NCBI RefSeq assembly: GCF_001574435.1
Contig: NZ_LOCN01000015.1
Span: 75,300 to 139,299, forward strand
Reading direction: 5' to 3'
From: Moritella sp. JT01
GTDB taxonomy: Bacteria > Pseudomonadota > Gammaproteobacteria > Enterobacterales > Moritellaceae
DNA length: 64,000 nucleotides
Below, piece by piece: positions 1 to 9,200 of the stretch; within the stretch, counting starts at the first letter, position 1, and every line of letters starts with the position of its first letter. The position numbers and the translations under genes are program-made. A model generated the notes under the pieces. That model was not told the origin of the DNA. It saw only the letters and a list, made by a program, of their open reading frames with translations, and did no database searches.

Positions 1-93
1 ACGACTCGATGCCTATCACTTGGTTTTCGTTTATAAGTGTCGTCGTCATTTTATGGGTAGAATCTGTATTTATACGCGTTGCGGTTAAGGTAC

Positions 94-321
94 TCAGCAT
101 ATAAATACGCCTAACTGTAATGATTTCTTAGTGCCGCTAATGCTGTAACGAAACAGGTAACGCTTACAACCTTGTCGATTAACAATGAGCTTTAAACCTG
201 AACATCCTTCATCTGTGTATTCTGTTTCTCGGCTTCTACTATCGGGTGACGTTGGCGGTAGATTGTCCATTTTTAAATTTACGTGATTGCATGAATCCAC
301 CTTAGCCATGATTCGACTCAT
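94..321 (-). pseudogene. P4-type tyrosine integrase, N-terminal remnant
   Basis: The 75-residue reading frame carries the signature of the N-terminal arm-type DNA-binding domain (DUF4102) of P4-like integrases: a GCSGLKLIV stretch, then a basic/aromatic KRYLFRYSISG segment and a KKSLQLGVF strand. Intact integrases of this family are about 400 residues; the core-binding and catalytic domains are absent and the frame stops just after this first domain. It is therefore a decayed fragment rather than a working recombinase. It lies beside the truncated DUF2956 stub and the repeat-bracketed island, which suggests past integration at this locus. Assignment rests on motif recall, not on a search. Confidence 0.55.
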
Positions 322-497
322 TGATACCTAGTATTTTCATTAATTCAGTCTAGAGTGATTGAGGAATTAGTTATGAATAGCATCAATTTTCTTAGTATTA
401 CAATCCTTCCAATTGTGAAAAATTATTGCTCACCCCCTTGCGTCTGAACCTACGCGTTTCGCTCAATCTGGATCAACAACCATTGACAATTTATTTT

Positions 498-656
498 TCA
501 ATATGTGTCTATCAGGGAAATTTTGTATTCAGCAATTCCCTTCTCAATACCTGCCGCGATCAATTTAGTCTGCTCTCTGCTTTGACCTGGTTTTTTAATA
601 CCGTTAGCAATGCGTGTCGATTCAGTTTGCACTTCTGTTGATACTTTCTGTGTCAT
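498..656 (-). pseudogene. DUF2956 family protein, 5' fragment (52 codons)
   Basis: Read on the minus strand from the ATG at 656-654, the frame starts MTQKVSTEVQTESTRIAN and contains KPGQSREQTKLIAAGIEKGI, which is the characteristic start of the small gammaproteobacterial DUF2956 proteins. These proteins normally continue for roughly 100 residues with a Lys-rich stretch and a C-terminal membrane segment. Here the similarity ends after AEYK and a stop follows seven codons later, so the gene is cut. The first codons and the upstream leader lie in a direct repeat whose second copy is 2.8 kb away. The function of DUF2956 is unknown. Confidence 0.55.
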
Positions 657-715
657 GGATTTTTCACTCTTAATTCAGTTATCTTGATGATAAATAACTC
701 AGGTCCATGTTGCAA
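623..715. repeat. Direct repeat, left copy (93 bp)
   Basis: This stretch recurs at 3425-3520 in the same orientation with only a few substitutions and one 3-bp insertion (an extra CTG). It contains the first codons and leader of the DUF2956 stub. Together the two copies bracket 2.7 kb holding the orphan exported-protein gene. Confidence 0.85.
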
Positions 716-1173
716 AGCGAGACTTGCACGTTTGACGGATATATTTGACGTGTTGGTAATCCGGTGAGGAATAACTGAATTTTTACGCTCATGAGTTGGA
801 TTGAGCAAGATAATAACTTAATCACGGTTTCAACTTCAATAGCTCTGAGAGTATTGGTCTTTAATAATTGAGCCCATCCATGATTATGGATGGAGGTGTG
901 TTTCGTACTGCGTGAGCGAGAAAAAGTAGGTAATGCATATGGGTTTAAAATAAAAAACAATATTATCAACTAGATAACATACCCCTTTATTTTTCACTGT
1001 CGTGCCTAATGCTCCTTTATAATCACTTGATATCAAATTGATATTCACTTGAAATTAATTTGATAATCATTTGATAGCCATTGTATTGAACTAGCAACAG
1101 ACCCCTATATCATCCTCCTGGTAATTTAAACCCAAAACCGCACTTTAATACACCAAGGAAAAATAAAAATAAA

Positions 1174-3168
1174 ATGAAACTAATTAATTGGCTAGCTTTG
1201 TCGTTTATCAGCCTTTCCACATACGCGAATGAAGTTCAGCATTCTTCAGTCGTTAATTTGACTTATTATAATAATATTGAAATGCAATATCATGACAATC
1301 TATATCTCTTTCAGCTCTTACTTTCTAGGCACTGTGTAACATATAAACAAGAAGAACAGACTTGCCGTCAGTATTTAGACAATAAAATACCGAACATACT
1401 ATCGGCTTATCAAGCTGCGCCCGCAGGAGGTAAAAAAGAATACTTAAACATTAAACTTAAAATGGCCGTTGATACAAGCTTTATTTTAGCGGGTTTTCAT
1501 CATGGTTTCCCGCACTACATCAGTCCTATTGTTGAAGATACCATCACGATTACGCAGGAAAGGGTCAATAATAAACGTAAGGTCATTCGAAAACAGGAAC
1601 TCGATAATAATAATGGTCGAACAGGCCTTGATTTTAAAGGTTTAAATCAAGTGTTGCATGAAGACTACATCGATAAAGTGCTTGACTATAAAGTTGACGT
1701 TATCGACTATAAAATTAGAAAGATCGGGCCTAACCATGTGATTATACCTCCGACAAAATCTGAGAAAATTGAATATAATACTTTACAGTTCATCGAGAAA
1801 TACCTTGAACTTCAACTCTCGCCAACGTCAGGTAAAAAAGAGTTAGATGATTTACTTAAAGGGGTTTTTAGAGACTTAACACGTTGCGCAGAATGTACCA
1901 CGAATATTATTGTAAAAATTAGCAAGCATGACTCCACATGGTATGACGAAATAGCAATCTCAGAATATTTACTTTTTGGGTTTAGCAAATTTGGTGATGG
2001 CACAGGTACGTTTGAATTGCTTTATCCTAAGGAATATCTTACACCTAGATACGCAAGTACATCAGTAATTCAATTTATCCATTACTTACATCAATATATT
2101 GTACAAACACACGGTACTAACTTTGTATCTAGAGATATAGTAGAGCGTGATAATAAGCCTGCTAATATAGACCAAGTATCGTGGAACATGATGAGAGCCA
2201 TTCTTCACACCCAAGATTGGGGGAAAGATGCACTAAAAAAAGGCTTTGTGCCTAATATTCGCAGGCTATTCAATTCACTTGTCAAAGTATTAACAGGCCC
2301 AACAGGTATCACATTTATTGAGCCAGTATCAGCAGCATTGAACAAAGCAGTCACAACGAATTTTAAACTCGCGCATATTGGAAAAACGTTTACTGCGGTC
2401 AGTGCTATCAACGCGACAGTTAAACACATACCAAAAGTTATATATGGCGAATCTGTGAAAAAGCTTTGTAACAGCAACCATTTTACGGGTTCGGGCTTTT
2501 CTAATGGTGTATCACTTGAGGATATCTGTATTTACGTGCCGAGTTTTAATTCCCGAGTTTTTCCAATCACTATTAGTACTACAATGGACACAGATGAAGG
2601 TTCCGCTGCTATTTCACTACTGACGAATAAAGACCCACTTAGCCTCTTTATATATGATATTTTACCTTCATCAGTAAACCCGTGGGAATCATTTTTTTCT
2701 GCTGTGAGTATCGTAACTGACGTTGACTTACGACAATATGGACAGGATCTGGTGGGTTACACCGTTATGCTTATTCACGATAGTGGTTCTATTGTTTATC
2801 GCAATTTCGCGTTTGCGAAGCAAGAAATCAAAATCAATAAATCTGATTTGATTGACAGTCACGTTGAACACTATAGCTTAAAAATAATCAACAATCTTAA
2901 TGGTGTCGAAGTATCTGATTTCCCACTCAATGAAGCAATGTTTACTTTCCCTGTTGGTGGTGTAGTCAAAGGCAATAACTTTTACTTCGTAGAACAGATT
3001 GAAGATAACCAGAAGCGTGAATATTTAGATCTCTGGCGCGTACCGAAATATTGTGAGGGGGATGATGCATACGGAGATTCGTTCGACTGTCTAGACGATA
3101 AATTCCATCCTAATATTATACCTGATTTTTATCTTCAAAATATGAGAGAAATTCCGATGCCACACTAA
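1174..3168 (+). CDS. Exported protein of unknown family, 664 aa
   Basis: The product is not recognised. The start follows an AAGGA ribosome-binding site. Residues 1-18 form a Sec-type signal peptide (MKLINWLALSFISLSTYA) predicting cleavage near residue 18 and export to the periplasm or beyond. The mature part is rich in Asn, Ile, Lys and Tyr, has scattered cysteines that could pair as disulfides (C54/C64, a CAEC pair, and two near the C-terminus), and no repeat, lipobox or C-terminal barrel signature. A small-residue-rich, weakly hydrophobic segment lies around residues 385-425. It stands alone, with no operon partner, between two copies of a direct repeat, and its AT-rich composition differs from nearby housekeeping genes. 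Horizontal acquisition is likely; no function is inferred. Confidence 0.75.
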   Translation: MKLINWLALSFISLSTYANEVQHSSVVNLTYYNNIEMQYHDNLYLFQLLLSRHCVTYKQEEQTCRQYLDNKIPNILSAYQAAPAGGKKEYLNIKLKMAVDTSFILAGFHHGFPHYISPIVEDTITITQERVNNKRKVIRKQELDNNNGRTGLDFKGLNQVLHEDYIDKVLDYKVDVIDYKIRKIGPNHVIIPPTKSEKIEYNTLQFIEKYLELQLSPTSGKKELDDLLKGVFRDLTRCAECTTNIIVKISKHDSTWYDEIAISEYLLFGFSKFGDGTGTFELLYPKEYLTPRYASTSVIQFIHYLHQYIVQTHGTNFVSRDIVERDNKPANIDQVSWNMMRAILHTQDWGKDALKKGFVPNIRRLFNSLVKVLTGPTGITFIEPVSAALNKAVTTNFKLAHIGKTFTAVSAINATVKHIPKVIYGESVKKLCNSNHFTGSGFSNGVSLEDICIYVPSFNSRVFPITISTTMDTDEGSAAISLLTNKDPLSLFIYDILPSSVNPWESFFSAVSIVTDVDLRQYGQDLVGYTVMLIHDSGSIVYRNFAFAKQEIKINKSDLIDSHVEHYSLKIINNLNGVEVSDFPLNEAMFTFPVGGVVKGNNFYFVEQIEDNQKREYLDLWRVPKYCEGDDAYGDSFDCLDDKFHPNIIPDFYLQNMREIPMPH

Positions 3169-3424
3169 TACCAATTGTCCATCACCACAGGATAGGGTTT
3201 AGAAGTCAACGACCAATCAAGATGGACTGAGATAAAATTGGAATGCAAGTCTAGTCCACTAGGCCGTGATTATATAGCGTTTTCGATGTCTAGTCGTGAC
3301 TATGGAAATGCAAAATACGTTGAGGTGAGTAACCGTTTGATTACGGTTACTTTCGATAATTCGATTCAACGGGTAATTATTAATTCGGACTCTTCAGTGA
3401 GCATTGATACCCACGAGACGTATA

Positions 3425-3520
3425 CAATTTACACTTCTGTTGATACTTTCTGCTGTGTCATGGATTTTTCACTCTTAATTCGGTTATCTTGATGATAAAT
3501 AACTCAGATCCATGTTGCAA
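3425..3520. repeat. Direct repeat, right copy (96 bp)
   Basis: Second copy of the repeat at 623-715. On the minus strand it retains an ATG (3461-3459) and only nine further codons of the DUF2956 start (MTQQKVSTEV) before a stop. It runs into an inverted repeat, CCATGTTGC at 3510-3518 and GCAACATGG at 3525-3533, which the left copy lacks. Confidence 0.85.
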
Positions 3521-3539
3521 GTTGGCAACATGGACTAAT

Positions 3540-3562
3540 AAAGCCAATTAATGATTGGCGCC
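3540..3562 (-). terminator. Weak intrinsic terminator after ycjF
   Basis: GCCAAT (3543-3548) and ATTGGC (3554-3559) form a short hairpin; on the minus strand it is followed by TTTATTAG. It lies about 60 bp beyond the ycjF stop. The stem is short, so strength is doubtful. Confidence 0.35.
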
Positions 3563-3617
3563 AACACTAACAAAAACATGCTCCCATGGGAAAAACTACC
3601 TATAAACCGTCGAATAC

Positions 3618-4673
3618 TTAGCCATTCATACGTTGTATTATACGTTTTATAAAATCTTTCAATTTCGGTTTATTTTCTGGTGAAAAACTGATCGGTCGAC
3701 AAGCTGTAATCGCAGCCAAACCAATACGTGCAGTATACACGCCAGCACCAACACCTTGGCTTAAACGAGCACCGGTTATTCCCGCTAAACTTGTTGTGCC
3801 AAATTCTTGCAACATTTCATCAAGCGCAAGTTCACTCACACCAATTAATGCCAAATAACGCAGCACGCTCTTTAATAGCTTGTAACGGTTGGCCAACGAA
3901 GGACGCATACCATATACCTGCCCTACCTCGTCAATCATTTTCATACTACGCCATAATGCTAATAACATATCAACAGCTGCCCACGGGCTCGCAGCCACCA
4001 CCACGCCAGTTTGTAAACTGTGTTTAGATACACGGCGTAATGCTTCTTTATCCAGTGGTGCTAAAAACACATGTTCAAGATGCACCATAGCTTCTTTATC
4101 ACTACTATAATCGGGCATTGTTTTAATGCTTTTAGCCAACAGTGGCGCTTGTGGTTTGCCTTTATAAAATTGCGTGAACTTAGCGATGAAGCCTTTCGCT
4201 TGACCAACATCATTGGTCATTTTTAATTGCTCGGCCTTATCTTGTAACCCTGCTAACGCAGCCATATTTTCTTTGTCAGCCATAAAACTAAATACGCTAC
4301 GTAAGGCCAACATAGCAACAATGATAATCAATCCTGAAAAGCCAGCAGCAGCGATCCAATGCAGGGCTAAGGCACTTTGGAATACGGTATAGATTTGCCA
4401 TAACGACATCACACCAAAGATACTCGCAATACCGATAACAAACGATTTTAACCCTTTGATTGGTAATGCTTCGAGCGTTAATCCGCGGTAAGTATCATCA
4501 ACAACATCTTCAGCGCTAATGGATGCAGGGACTTTACTCAAGTCATTATCGAGATCGGGCATAAATATTTTTGCTTCACGGCTCACCGTAACCACAGCCT
4601 CTTCTGCTTGCATATCGATGGTTTTACCCTGATTACGTGTCATACTGCTATCAACTTGCTTGGTCATAGGCAT
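3618..4673 (-). CDS. ycjF: YcjF family inner-membrane protein (TIGR01620/DUF697)
   Basis: This 351-residue protein has a soluble acidic N-terminus (about 1-70), two adjacent hydrophobic segments around 75-120, and a conserved C-terminal DUF697-type domain rich in Ala, Gly and Leu ending in a basic tail. Length and layout match YcjF (E. coli 353 aa). It overlaps the 3' end of ycjX by 10 bp and has a good AGGGGA ribosome-binding site inside that gene, so the two are translated together. In enterobacteria ycjX-ycjF belong to the phage-shock regulon and respond to envelope stress; the exact biochemical role is not established. No psp genes or clear sigma-54 promoter are visible here. Confidence 0.88.
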   Translation of the reverse strand: MPMTKQVDSSMTRNQGKTIDMQAEEAVVTVSREAKIFMPDLDNDLSKVPASISAEDVVDDTYRGLTLEALPIKGLKSFVIGIASIFGVMSLWQIYTVFQSALALHWIAAAGFSGLIIIVAMLALRSVFSFMADKENMAALAGLQDKAEQLKMTNDVGQAKGFIAKFTQFYKGKPQAPLLAKSIKTMPDYSSDKEAMVHLEHVFLAPLDKEALRRVSKHSLQTGVVVAASPWAAVDMLLALWRSMKMIDEVGQVYGMRPSLANRYKLLKSVLRYLALIGVSELALDEMLQEFGTTSLAGITGARLSQGVGAGVYTARIGLAAITACRPISFSPENKPKLKDFIKRIIQRMNG

Positions 4674-6109
4674 TTGTCCCCTATTAATTCATTTAAAATA
4701 GTATCAATTCGAATATGTGGTAATACATCCTGATTACTGTACGACAGCCCTTGTGGTGGATTTAACAAGGGTATTTGCCAATCTAAAAATGGCTGCCACT
4801 GTTCTCCCTCGGGGATACGCGTTGGTATGGTTGGATGAATGTAACCAATCGGTTCACCATTCACACCGCGTCCCGCTATACCACGATCGCCTTGATGCTT
4901 TATCTCTTTAGAAGAACGAACCGCCGCTGTTGCTTCACAAATTGGTTGTACACCTTCATGCTGCGCGCTCTTATAAGCTTGTTTGACAATGACACCCAAT
5001 AACTGACGAACCGCGTCATGATCTTCACCTAATACTTGATCGATTTTAGTTGCGGCAAACACAACCTTGTCTATTTTAGGCTTAAATAATTGCACTAATC
5101 GATTTTGACGACCATACGAAAAACTTTCAGTAATACTGGTTAACGCCTGACGCATATCATCAAGATATTCAGGCCCTGCATTTAAGGTATTAACCACGTC
5201 CACCAGCACTAATTGTCGGTCAATACGGCTAAAGAATGTTTTGTAAAAGGGCTCAACCAAATACTTCACATAACCTTGATAATTACGTTGGCAATACTTG
5301 TAATAACTGTTGTCAGCCGCACCATTAAGCACATCTTCACTGTATTGCTGACAGCAAAGTAAAGGCACGAAGTTCAATAATTCTGTATCCTCAACCGTAC
5401 CCGGTAATAAAAAACGCCCAGGTTGGATCAAACTTAAACTGCTGTTTTTGTATTTACAGTCATGAAGAAACTGCACAAATTTGGTGTTCAATGATGTCAA
5501 TACGGCGTCATCAACGGCTGATAATGGGTCTAGCTGTGTTAATTCGTCGAACAATTCCCCCATCAACGCCCGTCGTGGTGATACTTGATACTGCGCTTGG
5601 CATTGTTCGCTCCAACGTGCAAAGCTCATTTCACGTAAAGGTAAATCGAGTAGCCACTCGCCCGGATAATCGCGGATTTCAAGAAACAAAGAGAACTGTT
5701 CTGCTTTTAACGGATTTAAACGTCGTCCCGAACGCGATAGTCTTAGCTCAAGTAAACAACCACTAATATTAGTGGTTGATGCAGGCCATTTAGCTTCTGC
5801 TTGCGTTAAACTTTGGTAGTTCTTCTCATACGGAAATACCGGAATACCGGCATCCGCTAGCGGGTGCATTTTAACACCAAGAAGGCGTTCACTCAATACT
5901 GGTGAAAAACCAGCGAGGTTCGCATTTTCATGGTGCATCAATTGATTAATTAAGCTGGTGATAAACGTCGATTTACCACTTTTACTCAAGCCCGTTATGC
6001 CGATACAAAAGTAACGATTCTGCAATTTAGCAAGACTCGCTAGCCCGTCAGCTTTAAGAGACGATGCTTTGTTCATTAATTTATAAAACTTTTTGTCTGG
6101 GTCTCGCAT
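4664..6109 (-). CDS. ycjX: YcjX family P-loop GTPase-like protein (DUF463)
   Basis: This 481-residue protein contains a Walker A motif GLSKSGKST at residues 40-48 and an RDYPGEW segment that resembles a switch/Walker B region. The whole sequence fits the YcjX/DUF463 family (E. coli 465 aa), a stress-induced NTP-binding family that binds guanine nucleotides. It is the first gene of a two-gene unit with ycjF, which begins inside it. The ATG is preceded by AAGTAGG. The role is inferred only by family: envelope-stress response at the inner membrane in partnership with YcjF. Confidence 0.9.
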   Translation of the reverse strand: MRDPDKKFYKLMNKASSLKADGLASLAKLQNRYFCIGITGLSKSGKSTFITSLINQLMHHENANLAGFSPVLSERLLGVKMHPLADAGIPVFPYEKNYQSLTQAEAKWPASTTNISGCLLELRLSRSGRRLNPLKAEQFSLFLEIRDYPGEWLLDLPLREMSFARWSEQCQAQYQVSPRRALMGELFDELTQLDPLSAVDDAVLTSLNTKFVQFLHDCKYKNSSLSLIQPGRFLLPGTVEDTELLNFVPLLCCQQYSEDVLNGAADNSYYKYCQRNYQGYVKYLVEPFYKTFFSRIDRQLVLVDVVNTLNAGPEYLDDMRQALTSITESFSYGRQNRLVQLFKPKIDKVVFAATKIDQVLGEDHDAVRQLLGVIVKQAYKSAQHEGVQPICEATAAVRSSKEIKHQGDRGIAGRGVNGEPIGYIHPTIPTRIPEGEQWQPFLDWQIPLLNPPQGLSYSNQDVLPHIRIDTILNELIGDKCL

Positions 6110-6276
6110 ATACCTACTTCATGGTTAAAGGAAGGAGAACAAGGAATTACCTTACTGTATATTTATCTTACTATAGATAGAGAGTATGCCCAAACAAACT
6201 GAACAGGAGATGAACTCGATAGGTTTATACTCTATATCTTACATTTATAATATAAAGCATCCACAATTCATATAAC

Positions 6277-6309
6277 AAAAAATGGCTAAGGTATCTCAAC
6301 CTTAGCCAT
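6277..6309 (-). terminator. Intrinsic terminator after lipoprotein gene
   Basis: ATGGCTAAGGT (6282-6292) pairs with ACCTTAGCCAT (6299-6309); on the minus strand a T-run follows. The same 11-bp stem recurs at 7858-7885 behind rhlE, so one is a copy of the other. Confidence 0.8.
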
Positions 6310-6324
6310 TCATACAAACTATGA

Positions 6325-6380
6325 TGTCGAAGTACTATAAAACCAGTACGACCGATATAGTGAATGTAACCTTCAATTAT
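6325..6380 (-). pseudogene. Remnant of an rhlE-like helicase gene
   Basis: On the minus strand the sequence at 6377-6346 reads EGYIHYIGRTGF, a decayed match to EDYIHRIGRTGRAG (helicase motif VI region) of the neighbouring RhlE. DNA identity to rhlE 8165-8215 is high apart from a short deletion. It sits directly before a terminator identical in stem to the rhlE terminator, so it looks like the leftover of a duplicated rhlE 3' part with a large internal deletion. Confidence 0.55.
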
Positions 6381-6391
6381 GTAGGAGTATA

Positions 6392-7435
6392 TTACTGCTC
6401 TATTCTATAGAGACCACCGCTAAAGAATGACGTCACCAATAGATTTCCTTCATTAAATAAAGGGTTACCTTCTGGTAAGTTTGGCTGATAAACAATACTA
6501 CTCGGTATCACTTTCATGCGGATGGTTGAATACTTTTTAGCGGTATCTTCAAATTCAGCTGGTGTCAAGATAACAACAGCACCTGGTACAGAAATTTTAG
6601 AGTAGGCTATATAGCCTTCATGAATAGCAAAATCATCAATGGTCGCAAGTTTTGACCCCTTGTAATGAACATTTACGTCACTCGCCGAAAAATTTGGATT
6701 TATTTTGGCTTTAAGGATATTTGAGCCACCCGTATAATAAAGAGTATCCCCTTCTATTTGCACACCATTAGGAAAGATCTCGTTTCCTGAGATCCACGTT
6801 TTATGGCTAAAGTCCAAAAAGCTAGTATCACCATTGTCTGTGATCGTGACTTGCGAAATTGTATCTCCGTTAGGTGCAAAAAAGGCCTTGGTATTACTGA
6901 TATAAAGATGCCCTTCACTATCAACCGCCATACCGTTTGCCATAAACCAGTTTGGGTCAAACGGTTTTTCAGCGTCCCCTTGAATGAAATTTCTATCAGT
7001 CATATGACCTGTTTTGATTCTTTCACTGTTTAGCGTAGTTTCTACTTGGAATAAGGAAACAGCTTCAGTCCTTAAGCCTAATAAGCCACTAGTCTGAATG
7101 CACGCAGCATAAAGCAATGAGCCACTAGCCGTTAACCCAGTAAAGGTACATTTTTCACCTTCAGGAGCGTCATTGATACCACCTAACGCTGTCCCATCAA
7201 CCGTTCCTTTAACATAGGGAGTATGCGTATATGAACCATCATGATTTTTTATAATTTCAAAAATCCAACTTTCTTTATCTCTATTTTCCCCCACAACAAA
7301 CAAGCGACCATCTGTTGTAAAAGCACTATTCTCAGTTGCTTTAATCTCTTTATGTGAAATCGGTTCAGAGACGATACAACCCTGCAAAAGGCCCGTGAGC
7401 GTTAGAATTAATGGGAGTTTTATTATTTTATTCAT
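6392..7435 (-). CDS. Putative lipoprotein, SMP-30/beta-propeller-like
   Basis: The start at 7435 is chosen because AGGAA precedes it and because it opens a proper lipoprotein signal peptide, MNKIIKLPLILTLTGLLQGC, with a lipobox LQGC at residues 17-20; a frame 15 codons longer lacks such a signal. The remaining 330 residues contain repeated strand-turn units such as NGMAVDSEGHLYISN and NGVQIEGDTLYYTGG, typical of SMP-30/gluconolactonase-like six-bladed propellers. Catalytic metal ligands could not be assigned, so enzymatic activity is uncertain. It would be anchored to the inner or outer membrane facing the periplasm. It stands alone between rhlE and an rhlE remnant. Confidence 0.7.
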   Translation of the reverse strand: MNKIIKLPLILTLTGLLQGCIVSEPISHKEIKATENSAFTTDGRLFVVGENRDKESWIFEIIKNHDGSYTHTPYVKGTVDGTALGGINDAPEGEKCTFTGLTASGSLLYAACIQTSGLLGLRTEAVSLFQVETTLNSERIKTGHMTDRNFIQGDAEKPFDPNWFMANGMAVDSEGHLYISNTKAFFAPNGDTISQVTITDNGDTSFLDFSHKTWISGNEIFPNGVQIEGDTLYYTGGSNILKAKINPNFSASDVNVHYKGSKLATIDDFAIHEGYIAYSKISVPGAVVILTPAEFEDTAKKYSTIRMKVIPSSIVYQPNLPEGNPLFNEGNLLVTSFFSGGLYRIEQ

Positions 7436-7851
7436 TTTTATTTCCTTATCATCGGCAAAGCAATAGGTATATAAAGCCAAATGCTTGCCATCCTTTTTAT
7501 TTTTACCTTATCAGGACTTAGTTTCTTTTTTGCTATCTAGCAAAATTTAAGCGGTCGCACATAAGCCCTGCACCTTTAGTTTGCCAAGTTTTTCGACTCA
7601 ATCCACCAATAAATGGGTTATATCCTTCGATTTGAGAACCTAGTCTCAAATTATAGGCCGGTTCTTTGGGAAATAAGTCCTAATCGACTGATTATGCTGA
7701 AATTTAAAAGATAGAGGTTATAGCTTAAATTAGAAAGGACAATATGACGGGGTAAATCACAACTCTTACTTTTAGAGCAAGACGCTATGTCACAAGCTGC
7801 CAAAGGATCACAACAATCAAACCATTTTCAGGTTATGGTTAGAAATCGAGT
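7436..7851. other. Intergenic region, no gene seen
   Basis: About 420 bp upstream of the lipoprotein gene hold no convincing frame on either strand. It must contain the promoter of the lipoprotein gene near its left end and ends at the rhlE terminator. Confidence 0.5.
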
Positions 7852-7885
7852 AAAAAAATGGCTAAGGTCTTTCAACCTTAGCCAT
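7852..7885 (-). terminator. Intrinsic terminator after rhlE
   Basis: ATGGCTAAGGT (7858-7868) pairs with ACCTTAGCCAT (7875-7885), with a seven-base A-run on the plus strand, i.e. a U-tract for the minus-strand transcript. Confidence 0.85.
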
Positions 7886-7910
7886 TCATGAACTAAAAAG
7901 AGTATCCAAA

Positions 7911-9200
7911 TTAATGATTTGGCTTAGTGTCTTTCTTCGCACGATTATTTGTTTTTTTACCATAAGAACGGTTTTTAGCACGACGTTTGTCATCAGTACG
8001 GCTATTGCCTTTACTTTTACCGCCGCTATTACGACCATCATCAGCAGGCTTACTCAGGTCAGGTTCATAACCCGGTAACCATTGCGCCACTAAACGAGTA
8101 TCAAGCAGTGTTTCAATTTCTTCTAACAACCAGTTTTCACCAATGCTCACTAATGACGTAGCAGTACCAGATAAACCAGCACGACCGGTACGACCAATAC
8201 GGTGAATGTAGTCTTCTGCTTTAAACGGTAATTCAAAGTTGATTACGTGTTTAAGTTGTTCAATATCAAGACCACGGGCAGCAACATCTGTCGCCACTAA
8301 TGCGCGTATTTTACCATTTTTGAAATCTTCAAGACCACGTTCACGTGCGCCCTGTGATTTGTCACCGTGTACAGCAATTGTCTTAATACCATCTTTGCAC
8401 ATTTCTTTTGCTAGGCTATCTGCGCCCTGCTTTGTACGCGTAAAGATAAGTACTTGGTGCCAGTTGCGAGAACCAATCAAGTAAGACGTTAATTCACGTT
8501 TACGATCGGTATCAACAGCATAAACAATCTGTTCAACTTGTTCAGCTGCAGCATTACGCGTATCAACTTCAATTAATAATGGATCGTTTAATAAGCTCTT
8601 GCTTAGTTTAAAGATTGCATCATCAAATGTTGCCGAGAACAACATAGTTTGACGTTTTTTCGGTAGGTGTTTTAGGATACGACGAATTTCTTCCATAAAG
8701 CCCATATCGAGCATACGGTCGGCTTCATCGAATACGATCTTTTCAACAAACTCAAGTGTTAGCGTTTCACGATCTAATAGATCCAATAAACGACCTGGTG
8801 TTGCCACTAAAATGTCAGCACCTTGTGCAAGCGCTTTAACTTGTGGGTTAATGCTTACGCCACCGTAAACAAGTTCAGCCGTTAATTCACTGTCTTCACT
8901 ATATGTAACAAAACTTTTGTGTACTTGCTGTGATAATTCACGCGTTGGCGTTAATACTAAAGCTCGAATTTGTTTTTTAGCTGTTGAGTTAGCAGTTAAC
9001 TGCTGGGCCATTAACTGGTGAATTATGGGCAATGCAAATGCTGCCGTTTTACCTGTACCAGTTTGAGCACCACCCATGATGTCACGCCCTTCCAAAATTG
9101 CCGGAATAGCCTGAGATTGAATTGGTGTAGGCGTTTCATAGCCTAACTTGGTAACAGTATTAATTAAATTTTGATTAAGATTTAAAGCAGAAAAACCCAT
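7911..9200 (-). CDS. rhlE: DEAD-box ATP-dependent RNA helicase RhlE
   Basis: The protein (about 429 aa from this start) contains the DEAD-box motifs in order: Q-motif region PTPIQSQAIP, Walker A AQTGTGKT, PTREL, GG, TPGR, DEAD (as FDEADRMLDMGF), SAT, ATDVAARGLD and HRIGRTGRAG. The C-terminus is a basic low-complexity tail rich in Lys, Arg, Asn and Ser, as usual for RhlE. RhlE proteins unwind short RNA duplexes in ribosome assembly and RNA turnover. ATG at 9200 is preferred over an in-frame GTG six codons upstream because TAAGG lies just before it and the conserved GFSALNL begins here. It is transcribed alone and has its own terminator. Confidence 0.95.
   Translation of the reverse strand: MGFSALNLNQNLINTVTKLGYETPTPIQSQAIPAILEGRDIMGGAQTGTGKTAAFALPIIHQLMAQQLTANSTAKKQIRALVLTPTRELSQQVHKSFVTYSEDSELTAELVYGGVSINPQVKALAQGADILVATPGRLLDLLDRETLTLEFVEKIVFDEADRMLDMGFMEEIRRILKHLPKKRQTMLFSATFDDAIFKLSKSLLNDPLLIEVDTRNAAAEQVEQIVYAVDTDRKRELTSYLIGSRNWHQVLIFTRTKQGADSLAKEMCKDGIKTIAVHGDKSQGARERGLEDFKNGKIRALVATDVAARGLDIEQLKHVINFELPFKAEDYIHRIGRTGRAGLSGTATSLVSIGENWLLEEIETLLDTRLVAQWLPGYEPDLSKPADDGRNSGGKSKGNSRTDDKRRAKNRSYGKKTNNRAKKDTKPNH

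Noticed and set aside
426-641. 71-codon plus-strand frame
   Set aside because: It is antisense to the DUF2956 fragment, which explains the sequence better.
679-969. 96-codon frame on the minus strand inside the island
   Set aside because: No family resemblance, no ribosome-binding site, and its end lies in the direct repeat; codon use does not look like a gene.
3238-3492. 84-codon frame on the plus strand reading into the right repeat copy
   Set aside because: Faint strand pattern only, no recognisable domain, and the C-terminal third is translated repeat DNA. It may be a remnant but cannot be supported.
3618-6309. Shared TTAGCCATTCATAC at 3619 and 6303 as a mobile-element end
   Set aside because: One occurrence is the coding end of ycjF and the other part of a terminator; a 14-bp match alone is not enough.
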